From JBBDMX01 sp040878035 (GTDB lineage Bacteria; Planctomycetota; Phycisphaerae; Phycisphaerales; Phycisphaeraceae), in the NCBI GenBank assembly GCA_040878035.1, contig JBBDMX010000101.1:62001-126000 (forward strand): a stretch of DNA of 64,000 nt. The letters are read 5' to 3'. Shown here one piece after another: positions 34,532-43,215 of this stretch. Both the position numbers and the translations under genes were made by a program. The notes beneath the pieces are model-generated. The model was given only the letters and a program-made list of their open reading frames with translations. It was not told where the DNA came from and made no database searches. Positions within the stretch are counted from its first letter, which is position 1. Each line of letters begins with the position of its first letter.

Positions 34532-36019
34532 TCACGCCATTTCATCCTCGACGTGCAGGTCGATGCCTGATTCGCCCGCCTGGTTTAGCAATCGTTCGAG
34601 CGTGCGTGACGCGGGGTTCTTGCGGCTGGCCTTGGCGGCGCCGGCGGGCGCGCCGTGCGGCTGGCTGGCGAACTGGCGCATCAGCGAGAAATTGAGCAAC
34701 GACTCGAACGTTTTGCGGCTGCCGGGGTCGAAACTGTCGATCGCGTCGTAGAGCACGCCGTTGCCGCGTTCGAGCAGTTCGATGAGCCGGCGGGTGGCGC
34801 CCTGAGTCGGGCCGACCAGGTGCCGCCGCGCGGCGATAAGCACCAGCGGCAGGCAGGCGGCGGCGATGCGATTGCGCAGACGCGACGACTGCTCCAGACA
34901 TCGCTCGATCTGGTCCAAGTCACCGACGCGCGGCTCGGTGCGCGACAGCCCGGCGCGCAGCGTCGCCCCCTTGAACTTCAGATAGTTCATCCGCACCAGC
35001 AGCGACTCAAGCTCGTCGGCCGAGAGCATGGGCTGGTGATACAACGGCTGAATCGCCTCGGGCAGATCGTGAACCGGGACCATGGACTGAACCGCGGCAT
35101 GATGACCTTCCGACTCCGGCCGCAGGTACACCGAATCGGCGTCGTCCCGCGTGAAAGGCGGCAGGGCGAAATACTGAATGTCGAGCTTGCGGACGGCGGC
35201 GGCGCGTTGAAGGTGAATGGCGCGCTGGATGGTCGACCGTGTCCGCCGATATTGTGCCGCCAACGCGCGGATGGGAGTGCCGGCGGCATGGGCCTGGGCG
35301 ATGGCCTGACGCTGCGCGCCATCCAGCGGGCCGCTGCGATCGGCGAAGATCCGGTCTTCAGGATGACGATGGTCGTGCGCTTCGAGCAGTCGCCGAATCG
35401 TCTCCAGCGCCCGCCCGTACTTGCGCGAGAGGTGAATAGCGACCTGGTTGGGGGAGACCTGACTGGACTGGGCGATGCGGCGGGCGCGCTGGAGGATCTG
35501 CCGATGCGTGACGGCATCGAGCCGGGTGAAATCCGCGGCCCGGCGCAGCAACTGGGGATGCGCCGCCAGGAATCGCTCGCTGGCGCGGCGGGGGTAGACG
35601 ACCCCTTTGCGTCCGCCATCAACCCTGGCCCAGCGCCAGCGCAGCCCCAGTTGTCGCCAGCGCGACAGCGTCTTGGTGCTCACGTTGAGCCGCCGCGCCA
35701 GGGCCTCGCCGCTCTCGACCACTTCGTCGGCGCCGACCGGTATGTCCATCGACTGGCTCAGCCGATCGATGAGCAGACGCAGATCGTGCAGGATCGCCTG
35801 GCCCACCAGCAACGTCTCCTGCTCGATTTCACTGCGATATCCGGTGATCCGATAAACCACAAACTCCAGCGGATAGTTGATTTCAGGCTCGATCTGATCG
35901 TGCAACCGCTCGGCCCGGCGGACCTGCTCGACACGACGCGCCGGCGGCGCAAAGAGTAGTTCTCGGGTCAACTGATCCAGTGCCTGGCAGCGAAAAGTTG
36001 GGGTGGTCGAGCGGGGCAT
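34532..36019 (-). CDS. sigma-70 region-2-like protein with N-terminal HTH domains
   Basis: A 495-residue protein of unusual build. The C-terminal part (about residues 375-455), SRLRNRIAAACLPLVLIAAR, then RLIELLERGNGVLYDAIDSF and DPGSRKTFESLLNFSLMRQFA, reproduces sigma-70 region 2 (ARNRLVEANLRLV, the D(L/I)xQEGxxGLxxAxxxFDP signature and the -10-melting helix). No region 3/4 follows; only a short basic tail. Instead, three helix-turn-helix segments lie upstream: SGEALARRLNVSTKTLSRWR (about 103-122), VSPNQVAIHLSRKYGRALET (about 188-207) and GTPIRALAAQYRRTRSTIQR (about 247-266). The start is ATG 36019 or a GTG inside the adjoining repeat. Possibly a lineage-specific sigma factor. Confidence 0.72.
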   Translation of the reverse strand: MPRSTTPTFRCQALDQLTRELLFAPPARRVEQVRRAERLHDQIEPEINYPLEFVVYRITGYRSEIEQETLLVGQAILHDLRLLIDRLSQSMDIPVGADEVVESGEALARRLNVSTKTLSRWRQLGLRWRWARVDGGRKGVVYPRRASERFLAAHPQLLRRAADFTRLDAVTHRQILQRARRIAQSSQVSPNQVAIHLSRKYGRALETIRRLLEAHDHRHPEDRIFADRSGPLDGAQRQAIAQAHAAGTPIRALAAQYRRTRSTIQRAIHLQRAAAVRKLDIQYFALPPFTRDDADSVYLRPESEGHHAAVQSMVPVHDLPEAIQPLYHQPMLSADELESLLVRMNYLKFKGATLRAGLSRTEPRVGDLDQIERCLEQSSRLRNRIAAACLPLVLIAARRHLVGPTQGATRRLIELLERGNGVLYDAIDSFDPGSRKTFESLLNFSLMRQFASQPHGAPAGAAKASRKNPASRTLERLLNQAGESGIDLHVEDEMA

Positions 36020-36027
36020 GAGAAGAG

Positions 36028-36189
36028 GTAACACGGATGAACACGAATTAGGAAGGAACAGGGATGGACATGATGGACAGGATCAAGACAAGGAGTCGGT
36101 AGTCAGGAGTCGGAATAGACGTTTGGCCGGTGACGCGCAGCGTCCCTTTTGTGCTGCTATCCGTGTTCATTCGTGTTCATCCCTGTTAC
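36028..36189. repeat. word-repeat hairpin, ATGAACACGG family, with GTGACGCGCAGCGTCCC module inside
   Basis: GTAACACGGATGAACACGAA (36028-36047) and TTCGTGTTCATCCCTGTTAC (36170-36189) match at 19 of 20 positions. Inside lie ATGGACATGATGGAC words and GGTGACGCGCAGCGTCCCTT (from 36130). The last codons and stop of mqnA fall in the right arm. Confidence 0.88.
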
Positions 36190-37053
36190 TTCCTTCCATA
36201 TGCGCAGCGGGCGAAGCCGGGGAATCAAGCCGTGCTGGTGCGCCTTCTCGTAAAACAGCCGCATGGCCTGGAGCTGCGGTTCGCCGATGTCGTAATGCAG
36301 CCATTGGCCCAGGTACTGCATCGCCAGGTCGTGCGGCCAGGCATGCGCCGCGGCGTGGCGCGTGACGATGTCGGCCATGCGCCCGGCGTTACCCAGGCGC
36401 GTCTGTGCCAACAGCTGCGGCAGATCGCCCAGCGGCGCCTCGGCCCTGGCCATCCACACGGCAAAGACGAACGGCAGCCCCGTGTGCGCCTGCCAGGCTT
36501 CGCCCAGGTCAAGCTGGTACGGATACAGCGACTCGGGCGGGCAGGCGGTCACGACTTTGTCGCCGATGAGCAGCACGGTCTGCGGCGGCTGTGTCGATGG
36601 TGGCGGGACCGCGCCACGCCGTGCATCGTAGTCGATGACCTGCGCCTGGCGCCCGTAAATCTCCGCCAGCAGCACGCGCATCAGCGCCACGCTTGTGTGG
36701 CTGTCCGTATCGGCGTGCACCTGCGTCACGGCCTCGAACGGCACGCGGCTGAACAAACGCACGGTCAGCGTCTTACCCTGGCAACCAATCCCGCCCACAG
36801 GCACGATGGCCAGTGGCGTCGTGCTGCGCTGAAAGTCGATCACCGGGCACAAAGCGATATCCACCGCGTCCGCTTCCAGGTCCGCCAGCAGCCGGCTGGG
36901 CACATCGAGCTTCACCACCGGATCACGGCCGCCTTCGAGGCCTTCGATCAGCGGCTTGGCGTTGAGGAAGCTCACGCAGCCGATGCGGCCGACGCGCCGT
37001 TGCACCGTGGCGTGGTCCGCGGGTCTGGGAGAATGAGTCGAGACGGTCTCCAT
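36157..37053 (-). CDS. mqnA: chorismate dehydratase (futalosine menaquinone pathway)
   Basis: A 298-residue periplasmic-binding-like-fold enzyme that dehydrates chorismate to 3-enolpyruvyl-benzoate, the first step of the futalosine route to menaquinone. RIGCVSFLNAKPLIEGL is the characteristic MqnA opening, followed by DVPSRLLADLEADAVDIALCPVIDF and LIGDKVV, FAVWMAR. Start 37053 is preferred because a perfect TATAAT lies 7 bases upstream (leaderless). The C-terminal residues TGMNTNEHG are encoded by the hairpin repeat, so the natural end has been replaced or extended. No other mqn gene is in the window. Confidence 0.88.
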   Translation of the reverse strand: METVSTHSPRPADHATVQRRVGRIGCVSFLNAKPLIEGLEGGRDPVVKLDVPSRLLADLEADAVDIALCPVIDFQRSTTPLAIVPVGGIGCQGKTLTVRLFSRVPFEAVTQVHADTDSHTSVALMRVLLAEIYGRQAQVIDYDARRGAVPPPSTQPPQTVLLIGDKVVTACPPESLYPYQLDLGEAWQAHTGLPFVFAVWMARAEAPLGDLPQLLAQTRLGNAGRMADIVTRHAAAHAWPHDLAMQYLGQWLHYDIGEPQLQAMRLFYEKAHQHGLIPRLRPLRIWKEVTGMNTNEHG

Positions 37054-37060
37054 CGCGGTC

Positions 37061-37066
37061 ATTATA
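37061..37066 (-). promoter_or_regulatory. consensus -10 box of a likely leaderless mqnA transcript
   Basis: TATAAT on the minus strand, followed by GACCGCG and then the ATG at 37053. No ribosome-binding site fits between. Confidence 0.55.
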
Positions 37067-37099
37067 GAAAGCCACGCCTGGCACATGCGCCACGGACTC

Positions 37100-37121
37100 C
37101 ATGCCCATTAAGGTGGGCATG
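37100..37121. repeat. CATGCCCA...TGGGCATG palindrome
   Basis: CATGCCCATTAAGGTGGGCA followed by TG, an 8-bp stem. One of five related palindromes in this window; this copy lies between the divergent mqnA and NtrC-type genes. Confidence 0.75.
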
Positions 37122-37174
37122 CCTCGTGCGCCCCGCTTGACCGCGGCGCGCCCGCCCCGGATCATGCCCGGCTA

Positions 37175-38557
37175 ATGGAAGCACTCCGCGATATCCCTAC
37201 TGCGCAGATTCTGGTCGTCGATGACGAGATCGATCATGCCGAGGTCATGGCCGAGGCCTTGCGCCGCCAGGGGCATGTCTGCACCATCGTGCATGATCTG
37301 GCATCGGCCAGGGAGGAACTGGCGCACGGCAACTTCGACCTGGTGGTCACCGACCTGAAAATGCAAGGGGAAAATGACGGCCAGGAAGTGCTGGCCACCG
37401 CCCGGCAGACGCAGCGCAACGCCGAGACCATCATGGTCACCGCCCATGGCGACGTGCCAACGGCCAAGGCGGCGCTCAAGGGCGGCGCCTATGACTTTAT
37501 TGAAAAGCCGCTGGACCTGGACGTTTTTCGCAATCTGTGCCATCGCGCCTTGCGCGAGGTGATGCTGCGCGACCAGAACACAGCCCTGCGCGAGCGGCTG
37601 GATGAGCAGTTCGGCTTCGAGGGCATCATCGGCCAGTCGCCCCCCATTCGCCAGATCATCAGCCGGCTCAAGCAGATTGCGCCCACGAGCATTCCCGTGC
37701 TGATCACCGGCGAGTCAGGCACGGGCAAGGAACTGGTGGCGCAGGCGATCCACAACAATTCGCGGCGGGGCAAGAAGCAGTTCGTGCCGCTCAACTGCGC
37801 GGGACTGTCCGAGTCGATTCTCGAGGACGAGCTGTTTGGTCACGTCAAGGGCGCCTTCACCGGCGCCGAACGTGACCGTGAAGGGCGCTTTGAATACGCC
37901 GACGGAGGCACGCTGTTTCTGGATGAAGTGGGCGACATGCCGCCGCTGATGCAGGCCAAGCTTCTGCGCGTGCTCGAAAGCGGCGAGGTGATCCGCCTGG
38001 GCGCTAATGCCGCCAAGCACGTGGACGTGCGACTGATCTCAGCGACGAACCACGATTTGCTCCAGCAGGTCAAGGAAAGCAAGTTCCGTGAGGACCTTTT
38101 TTTTCGTATCAAGGGCGCGGAGATCCATCTGCCGCCCTTGCGCGAGCGTCCGGAGGATGTTCCGCTGCTGGTGCGCCACTATGCCCAGGTCTTCGCCAAG
38201 CAGATGGACCAGCCCACGCCCACCATCGCGCAGGACACTATGGAGGCGTTGATGCAGCACCCCTGGCCGGGCAACGTGCGGCAACTCATCAATGCGGTGC
38301 AGAATATCCTGATCATCGCTCAGGGTGAAAGCGTGCTCGAGCCGCGTCATCTGCCCCCCGACATCGCCACCGCGCAGGGGACCGCAGCCCAAGGCAGCGT
38401 GGAAATCCCCGCGGGCATGAGTCTGGACCAGATCGAGAAGCAAGCGATCCGCAACGCGCTGCGCGTCAACCAGGGCAACCGCGAGGCGACGGCGAGAATG
38501 CTGGGCATCGGGGAAAGGACGCTGTATCGCAAGTTGAAGGAGTATGGGCTCAAGTGA
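37175..38557 (+). CDS. NtrC-family sigma-54 response regulator
   Basis: A 460-residue activator with three domains: receiver (about 10-125, phospho-acceptor D60 in LVVTDLKM, conserved K in FIEKPLD), AAA+ (about 150-385, Walker A GESGTGKE, sigma-54 contact loop GAFTGA, Walker B LFLDEVGDM, arginine finger region), and a Fis-type HTH (about 415-460, NREATARMLGIGERTLYRKL). It activates sigma-54 promoters on phosphorylation. No histidine kinase is adjacent, so the partner is elsewhere. The following gene starts only 15 bases downstream. Confidence 0.94.
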   Translation: MEALRDIPTAQILVVDDEIDHAEVMAEALRRQGHVCTIVHDLASAREELAHGNFDLVVTDLKMQGENDGQEVLATARQTQRNAETIMVTAHGDVPTAKAALKGGAYDFIEKPLDLDVFRNLCHRALREVMLRDQNTALRERLDEQFGFEGIIGQSPPIRQIISRLKQIAPTSIPVLITGESGTGKELVAQAIHNNSRRGKKQFVPLNCAGLSESILEDELFGHVKGAFTGAERDREGRFEYADGGTLFLDEVGDMPPLMQAKLLRVLESGEVIRLGANAAKHVDVRLISATNHDLLQQVKESKFREDLFFRIKGAEIHLPPLRERPEDVPLLVRHYAQVFAKQMDQPTPTIAQDTMEALMQHPWPGNVRQLINAVQNILIIAQGESVLEPRHLPPDIATAQGTAAQGSVEIPAGMSLDQIEKQAIRNALRVNQGNREATARMLGIGERTLYRKLKEYGLK

Positions 38558-38559
38558 GG

Positions 38560-38565
38560 TAGAAT
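38560..38565 (+). promoter_or_regulatory. candidate -10 box before the 136-residue protein
   Basis: TAGAAT ends 6 bases before the ATG at 38572 and starts two bases after the NtrC stop codon; the gene may be transcribed leaderless from here as well as from upstream. Confidence 0.45.
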
Positions 38566-38571
38566 GCGTGC

Positions 38572-38982
38572 ATGGTCGCACTACTCGAAAAGATGGCGCA
38601 TTACGCGGCCGATCCGTCGAAGGGGCAGTCCCAACTCATGATTGAACGTGGGATCGGCTACTGGATCACCGACGACGGCGAGTACGTACCGACTCCGCCG
38701 CGCGTCTCGCATGGTGATCTGGTGCGCCACCTGATCGATGCCGACACGCTGTCGGAGGATGACCGCGAGGCATTCACGATCGACGCCAACGCTTATGCGA
38801 TCAGCAAGGGTTGGACGCGCGTGCGCATCTACCCGTCGCAGAGCGTGGTGTATATCGACTATGGGGCGGGCAAGCAGAAAGCCCATCGTCGCGCGGTGGA
38901 GGAGTTGATCGACCAATTGGGTCTGAGCGGGTTGATCCTCAAGTACACCGACGAGCAGGGGAATTACATCAGTGACACGTGA
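38572..38982 (+). CDS. conserved hypothetical protein, 136 residues
   Basis: A soluble acidic protein with DLVRHLIDADTLSEDDREAF and a beta-rich middle (TRVRIYPSQSVVYIDYG) ending in RAVEELIDQLGLSGLILKYTD. No signal peptide, no known motif. The C-terminal part overlaps the ispF start by 11 bases, so it is probably cotranslated with it; a functional link to isoprenoid synthesis is not supported by sequence. Confidence 0.6.
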   Translation: MVALLEKMAHYAADPSKGQSQLMIERGIGYWITDDGEYVPTPPRVSHGDLVRHLIDADTLSEDDREAFTIDANAYAISKGWTRVRIYPSQSVVYIDYGAGKQKAHRRAVEELIDQLGLSGLILKYTDEQGNYISDT

Positions 38983-39463
38983 AGGTGCATACCGCATCGG
39001 CCACGGCTTTGACCTGCACCGCCTCGAAACCGGGCTTAAACTCATAGTCGGCGGCGTGCATATCGAGCACGATAAAGGTTGTGCTGCGCACTCCGATGGC
39101 GATGTGGTCTATCACGCCGTGACCGATGCGGTGCTGGGGGCGCTGGGGCAGGAGGATATCGGGCAGTTGTTTCCCGATAACGACCCGACGTGGAAAGGGG
39201 CGGATTCGCGCGTGTTTGTCGAGGAGGCGGTGCGGCGGATGAAGGCGGCCGGGTATGCCATCGGCAACCTGGATGTGACCGTCATTTTGCAGCGGCCCAA
39301 GCTCAGTCCGCACAAGGCGGCGATCAAGCAGAACCTGGCGGGCCTGCTGGATTGCGAATGGTCACAGGTCAATATCAAGGGCAAGACGCACGAAAAGGTG
39401 GATGCGATCGGCGAGGGGAATGCGATCGGGTGTCATGTGGTGGTGATGCTACATGCCCGCTGA
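38972..39463 (+). CDS. ispF: 2-C-methyl-D-erythritol 2,4-cyclodiphosphate synthase
   Basis: A 163-residue enzyme of the non-mevalonate isoprenoid pathway, forming MEcPP from CDP-ME 2-phosphate. RIGHGFDLHRL binds the metal (Asp, His), VHIEHDKGCAAHSDGDVVYHAVTDAVLGAL is the signature region, GQLFPDNDPTWKGADS and KGKTHEKVDAIGEGNAIGCH complete the active site. Normal length. The last residues and stop codon lie inside a CATGCCC palindrome. ispD is not adjacent. Confidence 0.95.
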   Translation: MTREGAYRIGHGFDLHRLETGLKLIVGGVHIEHDKGCAAHSDGDVVYHAVTDAVLGALGQEDIGQLFPDNDPTWKGADSRVFVEEAVRRMKAAGYAIGNLDVTVILQRPKLSPHKAAIKQNLAGLLDCEWSQVNIKGKTHEKVDAIGEGNAIGCHVVVMLHAR

Positions 39464-39473
39464 AGTGGGCATG
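39452..39473. repeat. CATGCCCGCTGAAGTGGGCATG palindrome at a convergent junction
   Basis: The palindrome overlaps the ispF stop codon (TGA in its loop) and ends at the stop codon of the opposing gene. Lacking a T-run, it is not a classical terminator but could fold in both transcripts. Confidence 0.75.
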
Positions 39474-39474
39474 C

Positions 39475-39969
39475 CTACTCCTCTTCGCGCTGCGTGTCCG
39501 CCGCCGCTTTCCAGTTGCCTACCTGGCGGTACTTCTCCCCCACCGCCAGGTCCCAGCCGGGGTGATCCTCGCGAATGGGCAGTTGGCGAAACTCGCTGCG
39601 GCAGCGATAGCACACCAGGCAGCGCCCCGCGAAAAAGTAGATCACCGCGTCCACCAGCACCAGCACCATCAGTACGACCACGGCGGCAAACACCTGGCGA
39701 ATGCCAAAGAGCACCATCGACAACAGCGCCGCCAGCACGACGAGGATGAAGCCGGTGACCTGCGGAAAGTCTTTGCGAACGAATAATTCGCGGCACCCGC
39801 ACACCGGGCAGCGGCGCAGGTGACCGTGATCATCGAACGCAGACGACCATTCCAGGTACACGTCCTGGCCGTGGCCCTCGGGCGCCTTAACGATTGGCGG
39901 CGGCGTGGCGGTATCCACCGTCACCTGGAACAGCCGCTTGCGCTGAAGATTGCGAAGATCGATGCGCAC
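39475..39969 (-). CDS. membrane protein with a split zinc-ribbon
   Basis: About 164 residues. An N-terminal cytoplasmic part carries RRCPVCGCRELF, two hydrophobic helices follow (about 85-130, VTGFILVVLAALLSMVLFG and AAVVVLMVLVLVDAVIYFF), then GRCLVCYRCRSEFRQLP, giving a second CxxC pair: together a possible zinc ribbon formed across the helices. Function unknown. The frame extends upstream into the GTCCATT repeat, so the start is uncertain; GTG 39969 lies at the repeat edge, while a longer product would begin with repeat-encoded residues. Confidence 0.6.
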   Translation of the reverse strand: MRIDLRNLQRKRLFQVTVDTATPPPIVKAPEGHGQDVYLEWSSAFDDHGHLRRCPVCGCRELFVRKDFPQVTGFILVVLAALLSMVLFGIRQVFAAVVVLMVLVLVDAVIYFFAGRCLVCYRCRSEFRQLPIREDHPGWDLAVGEKYRQVGNWKAAADTQREEE

Positions 39970-39977
39970 CGGGGGAT

Positions 39978-40101
39978 TGTCCAGTGTCCATTGTCCATTG
40001 TCCAATGTCGCAAACACAAGACCCGCATCAACCGACTAGCGGGTGACGCGCAGCGTCCCTCCCCCCAGACACTGGACTTTGGACATCGGACATCGGACAC
40101 T
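39978..40101. repeat. word-repeat hairpin, GTCCAAT family, with GTGACGCGCAGCGTCCC inside
   Basis: Left arm GTCCAGTGTCCATTGTCCAT (from 39979) and right arm GGACATCGGACATCGGACAC (from 40081) are runs of the same 7-8-base word in opposite orientation. The loop contains GCGGGTGACGCGCAGCGTCC (from 40040). It lies between the divergent zinc-ribbon protein gene and nnrE, next to both starts. Confidence 0.88.
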
Positions 40102-40108
40102 AACCCAA

Positions 40109-40819
40109 ATGATTGCACTCACCCGCGAGCAAGTACGACAGATTGATCGCCTGGCGGTCGAGTCGCTGGCGATTCCGTCCATCGTGCTGATGGAGAACGC
40201 CGCGCGCAACACGGCCCAGGAAATCCTCCTGCTGCTCGAAGAGGAGCTGCACCTGATCGCCAATGACGCCAAGGTGGCGATCGTCTGCGGCGGGGGCAAT
40301 AACGGCGGCGATGGCCTGGCCATCGCACGCCATCTGCACAACCACGGCGCCGCCGTGGACGTCTATCTCACCAAGCAGCCCGAGGAACTCGAGGGCGATG
40401 CGGCGACGAATCTGGCGATTGTGCATCGCATGGGCCTGCCGATACTGGTGATCACCAACGATGCGGACCTGGGAAGCGCGGCTGAGCAATGGCGCGAAGC
40501 GCATGTGCTGGTCGATGCGTCGCTCGGCACCGGGTTTGCCGGCCCGGTGCGCGAGCCGCTGGCGGGCGTGATCGCCCAATGTAACGCGGCGGGACAGCAT
40601 GGCGTCAAAATCGTCGCGGTAGACGTGCCCTCGGGCCTGGACTGCGACACGGGCGAGCCGGGCAACGCGACGATCGTGGCCAACCTGACTGTCACCTTCG
40701 TGGCGATGAAAGTCGGCTTTGCGCAGCCCGCAGCCGAACCGTATGTCGGGCAGGTCGTCGTGGTGGACATCGGCACGCCGCCGAGTCTGATGATGGAAGT
40801 GCTGCGGCAACCACAGTAA
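40109..40819 (+). CDS. nnrE: NAD(P)H-hydrate epimerase
   Basis: A 236-residue YjeF_N-domain protein that epimerises damaged NAD(P)H hydrates. IPSIVLMENAARNTAQEI, VAIVCGGGNNGGDGLAIARHLHNHG (the signature GxGNNGGDG) and VDASLGTGFAGPVREP, VDVPSGLDCDTGEPG are all present. The dehydratase (YjeF_C) domain usually fused or adjacent is missing, so it may lie elsewhere. ATG 40109 follows a repeat; no clear ribosome-binding site. Confidence 0.9.
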   Translation: MIALTREQVRQIDRLAVESLAIPSIVLMENAARNTAQEILLLLEEELHLIANDAKVAIVCGGGNNGGDGLAIARHLHNHGAAVDVYLTKQPEELEGDAATNLAIVHRMGLPILVITNDADLGSAAEQWREAHVLVDASLGTGFAGPVREPLAGVIAQCNAAGQHGVKIVAVDVPSGLDCDTGEPGNATIVANLTVTFVAMKVGFAQPAAEPYVGQVVVVDIGTPPSLMMEVLRQPQ

Positions 40820-42496
40820 TCACCGATGCCGTCGGCCTCGCGTCGTCGTGATGTGGTCGATTCGGCCGCGCGTGATGCGCATCGTCACCGTCAACACCCG
40901 CGGCGCGTCGGCGGCCTTGCGGCACTCCGCCAGATGGGCCGGGTCATCGACGCCATAGGCTTCAAGCAGGCGACGAAGTTGACGCAGGCGAAGGTCGATA
41001 CCGGACTCCTGGGCTGACTTCTCCACGACCATGAACACCCACACCGCCTGAGGCAGTGCCGCGGCACCGCCCTGCTCGACCAGCTTGTCGAAATCGAGAG
41101 TGAACTTGCGCGACGGGCCCGTGCCGCCGTCCGGATTGTCGCTGGAGGGCGTGTACCGCCCTTCATGCGGCGGACGCATCAACGGCGCCGACCCCAGATC
41201 GTAATACGGCGACAGGGCGTAATAGAAATCCGGCACGAGCACCAGCGCCTCGTCCGGCGTCGCGTGCCGCACGATCGGCGCCAGCGCCTGCCGTACCGCC
41301 ATCTTGGGCACGGTGTAAATCTCGCGCCAGACCGGCGACCAGACGGCGGCCGTGACCGTCAACATCCCCAGCACGAGCGCGGGCCCGACCCAGCGTCGCC
41401 GCAGTACCGGCGTGGACCAGGCCCATGCCGCCAGCGTGCCCAACCCCACCGACAGCGTCAGCGTGGCGACAAACGAGTAGCGCCCGGTGAACCACAGCTT
41501 AGCCGCCAGCATGGGCCAGCTCATCCACGCCGACTGCGCGACGGCGATAAGCATGACGGCCAGCACCCATCGCCGCCGCAGCAGGATCACCAGCCCCGCA
41601 ATCGCCAGACCCCACAGCACAACGGTCCACCACCCCGGCGTGTAGCCCGCGACCATGCTGTAGACGTTGCGGATGTCGCGCAGCAGGTCCATGGGCACCG
41701 GCTGGGCCGCCGGCCCCATTTGCGATGGTGCGGTGGCGTAATGCAGCAGCTTGCCCAGGCCAGTCAAGCCCCAACTGCACAGGTAGACACTGGCGGCGAG
41801 CAGTGAGCCGGCGGCGATGATGGCAGCCGCGCGCAGCCGACGACAGACCGTCACTTCGACCAGCACCACCACGCCCAGGGCAAGCCCCGCGCCGGCGAGC
41901 GTGAACACCGCATGCACATTGCTGGCGTGCACCAGCATGAAGGCGATGCCCAGCAGCCACCAGCGCCAGTCCAAGGCCGCCGGCCAATCGCCGCGACGGG
42001 CACGTACCACCGCCGCCTCCGCCAGCGCCACGATCAGCACGGTGTAGAACAGCCAGTTGCTGTACATACGTGCTTCCCGGCCCCATTCGAGCACAAAGGG
42101 ATTGACGCACAACAGAAGCGCCCCCCAGAACCCCGCTCCCCAACCCACCCGCGTGCCGATGAGCAGGTATACCGCCATGATCGCCGCGGTCGAATAGACC
42201 GCCACGAAGAAGCGGGCCGAGAAGTCGCTGTTGCCCAGCAGCGTGCGGGCGATCTTCATCTCGATGAAAGGCAGCGGCGAGTGCGCCTGGTTCTCGATCG
42301 TCTCCCAGCGCAGCAATTGGGTAATCAAATCGGTCGAGGCGATCCAGGAGTAGACCTCATCGCCCCACAGATCGAGGCTGCCCAGGCCGACGAATCGCGT
42401 CGCCAGTGCCAGGAACAGCAGGCACAACCCGCCCAGCCAGACACGGCGGCGATGGGTGATCACGTTGACCGTTATATCCGGCACGTCAGACATCAT
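40820..42496 (-). CDS. GT39-like multi-pass glycosyltransferase
   Basis: A 558-residue membrane protein with about ten to twelve hydrophobic helices. The first extracytoplasmic loop contains LGSLDLWGDEVYSW and LLRWETIENQAHSPLPF, with the Asp-Glu pair typical of PMT/ArnT-type (GT39/GT83) lipid-sugar-dependent transferases, and LEWGREARMYSNWLFY is a second family hallmark. It probably transfers a sugar from a polyprenyl phosphate donor to an envelope acceptor. ATG 42496 or 42493. It is convergent with nnrE, with the two stop codons adjacent. Confidence 0.8.
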   Translation of the reverse strand: MMSDVPDITVNVITHRRRVWLGGLCLLFLALATRFVGLGSLDLWGDEVYSWIASTDLITQLLRWETIENQAHSPLPFIEMKIARTLLGNSDFSARFFVAVYSTAAIMAVYLLIGTRVGWGAGFWGALLLCVNPFVLEWGREARMYSNWLFYTVLIVALAEAAVVRARRGDWPAALDWRWWLLGIAFMLVHASNVHAVFTLAGAGLALGVVVLVEVTVCRRLRAAAIIAAGSLLAASVYLCSWGLTGLGKLLHYATAPSQMGPAAQPVPMDLLRDIRNVYSMVAGYTPGWWTVVLWGLAIAGLVILLRRRWVLAVMLIAVAQSAWMSWPMLAAKLWFTGRYSFVATLTLSVGLGTLAAWAWSTPVLRRRWVGPALVLGMLTVTAAVWSPVWREIYTVPKMAVRQALAPIVRHATPDEALVLVPDFYYALSPYYDLGSAPLMRPPHEGRYTPSSDNPDGGTGPSRKFTLDFDKLVEQGGAAALPQAVWVFMVVEKSAQESGIDLRLRQLRRLLEAYGVDDPAHLAECRKAADAPRVLTVTMRITRGRIDHITTTRGRRHR

Positions 42497-42578
42497 CCCA
42501 GATAGATCGACGCCTTGTCTGGTACAACTGAAACGCTGTACCATAAAGGCCGTGATGATTCATTGACACGAGGCCCCC

Positions 42579-43151
42579 ATGTTTGAACCCACCGTCGCCG
42601 CCGTGATGGATCAGGTCGATGCCCTGCGTAACAATGTGGATGACCACTGGCAGGTGCCACGCGTCGAAGCGCAACTGCTGGCGCAACTGGTGCGCCTGGG
42701 TCGCTGCACCAGCGTATGTGAGATCGGCACCAGCTATGGCTTCTCGACGCTGCACCTGGCGTCGGCGGTGCGCGACAACGGCGGACGCCTCTACACTTTC
42801 GACATGAGCCCCAAGAAGGTCACCGCCGCAACCGAACATCTGCGCCAGGCGGCCCTGCTCGACGTGGTGACGTTGACCCTGGGCGATGCACGAGAGCTGG
42901 TGGCCAAGGTGACGCCCGACAAACCGTACGACTTTGCCTTCATCGATGCGACCAAGGATCAGTCATCGGCGTACTTGGCGGCACTGTTGCCCAAGCTGGC
43001 CCAGCGCGCCATCCTGGCGACGGACAATACGACGACGCATCGAGATCAACTTGCGGACTTCGTCGCGCAACTGCGGGCCCTGCCGGGCGCTACAAGCTGC
43101 GATGTGCCGGTGGGCAATGGCTTTGAGTTGACGCTGATTGAGAGAAGATAG
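42579..43151 (+). CDS. class I SAM-dependent O-methyltransferase
   Basis: A 190-residue methyltransferase of the catechol-O-methyltransferase-like group (Methyltransf_24/3). VCEIGTSYGFSTLHLASAV is the SAM-binding motif I, LYTFDMSPKKVTAA motif post-I, and FAFIDATKDQSSAYL contains the metal-binding Asp. Acts on a small-molecule hydroxyl; substrate unknown. Divergent from the glycosyltransferase gene with an 80-base spacer. Confidence 0.85.
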   Translation: MFEPTVAAVMDQVDALRNNVDDHWQVPRVEAQLLAQLVRLGRCTSVCEIGTSYGFSTLHLASAVRDNGGRLYTFDMSPKKVTAATEHLRQAALLDVVTLTLGDARELVAKVTPDKPYDFAFIDATKDQSSAYLAALLPKLAQRAILATDNTTTHRDQLADFVAQLRALPGATSCDVPVGNGFELTLIERR

Positions 43152-43171
43152 CCGCGGCTACCTTCCGTGCG

Positions 43172-43215
43172 AAAAAAAAACCTCCGCCACAGGGCTCCGA
43201 TCCTGTGGGCGGAGG
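43172..43215 (-). terminator. strong intrinsic terminator on the minus strand
   Basis: CCTCCGCCACAGG (43181-43193) pairs with CCTGTGGGCGGAGG (43202-43215), 13 bp with one bulged G; nine A at 43172-43180 give a U9 tail on the minus strand. No minus-strand protein gene leads into it, only the candidate ncRNA. Confidence 0.88.
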
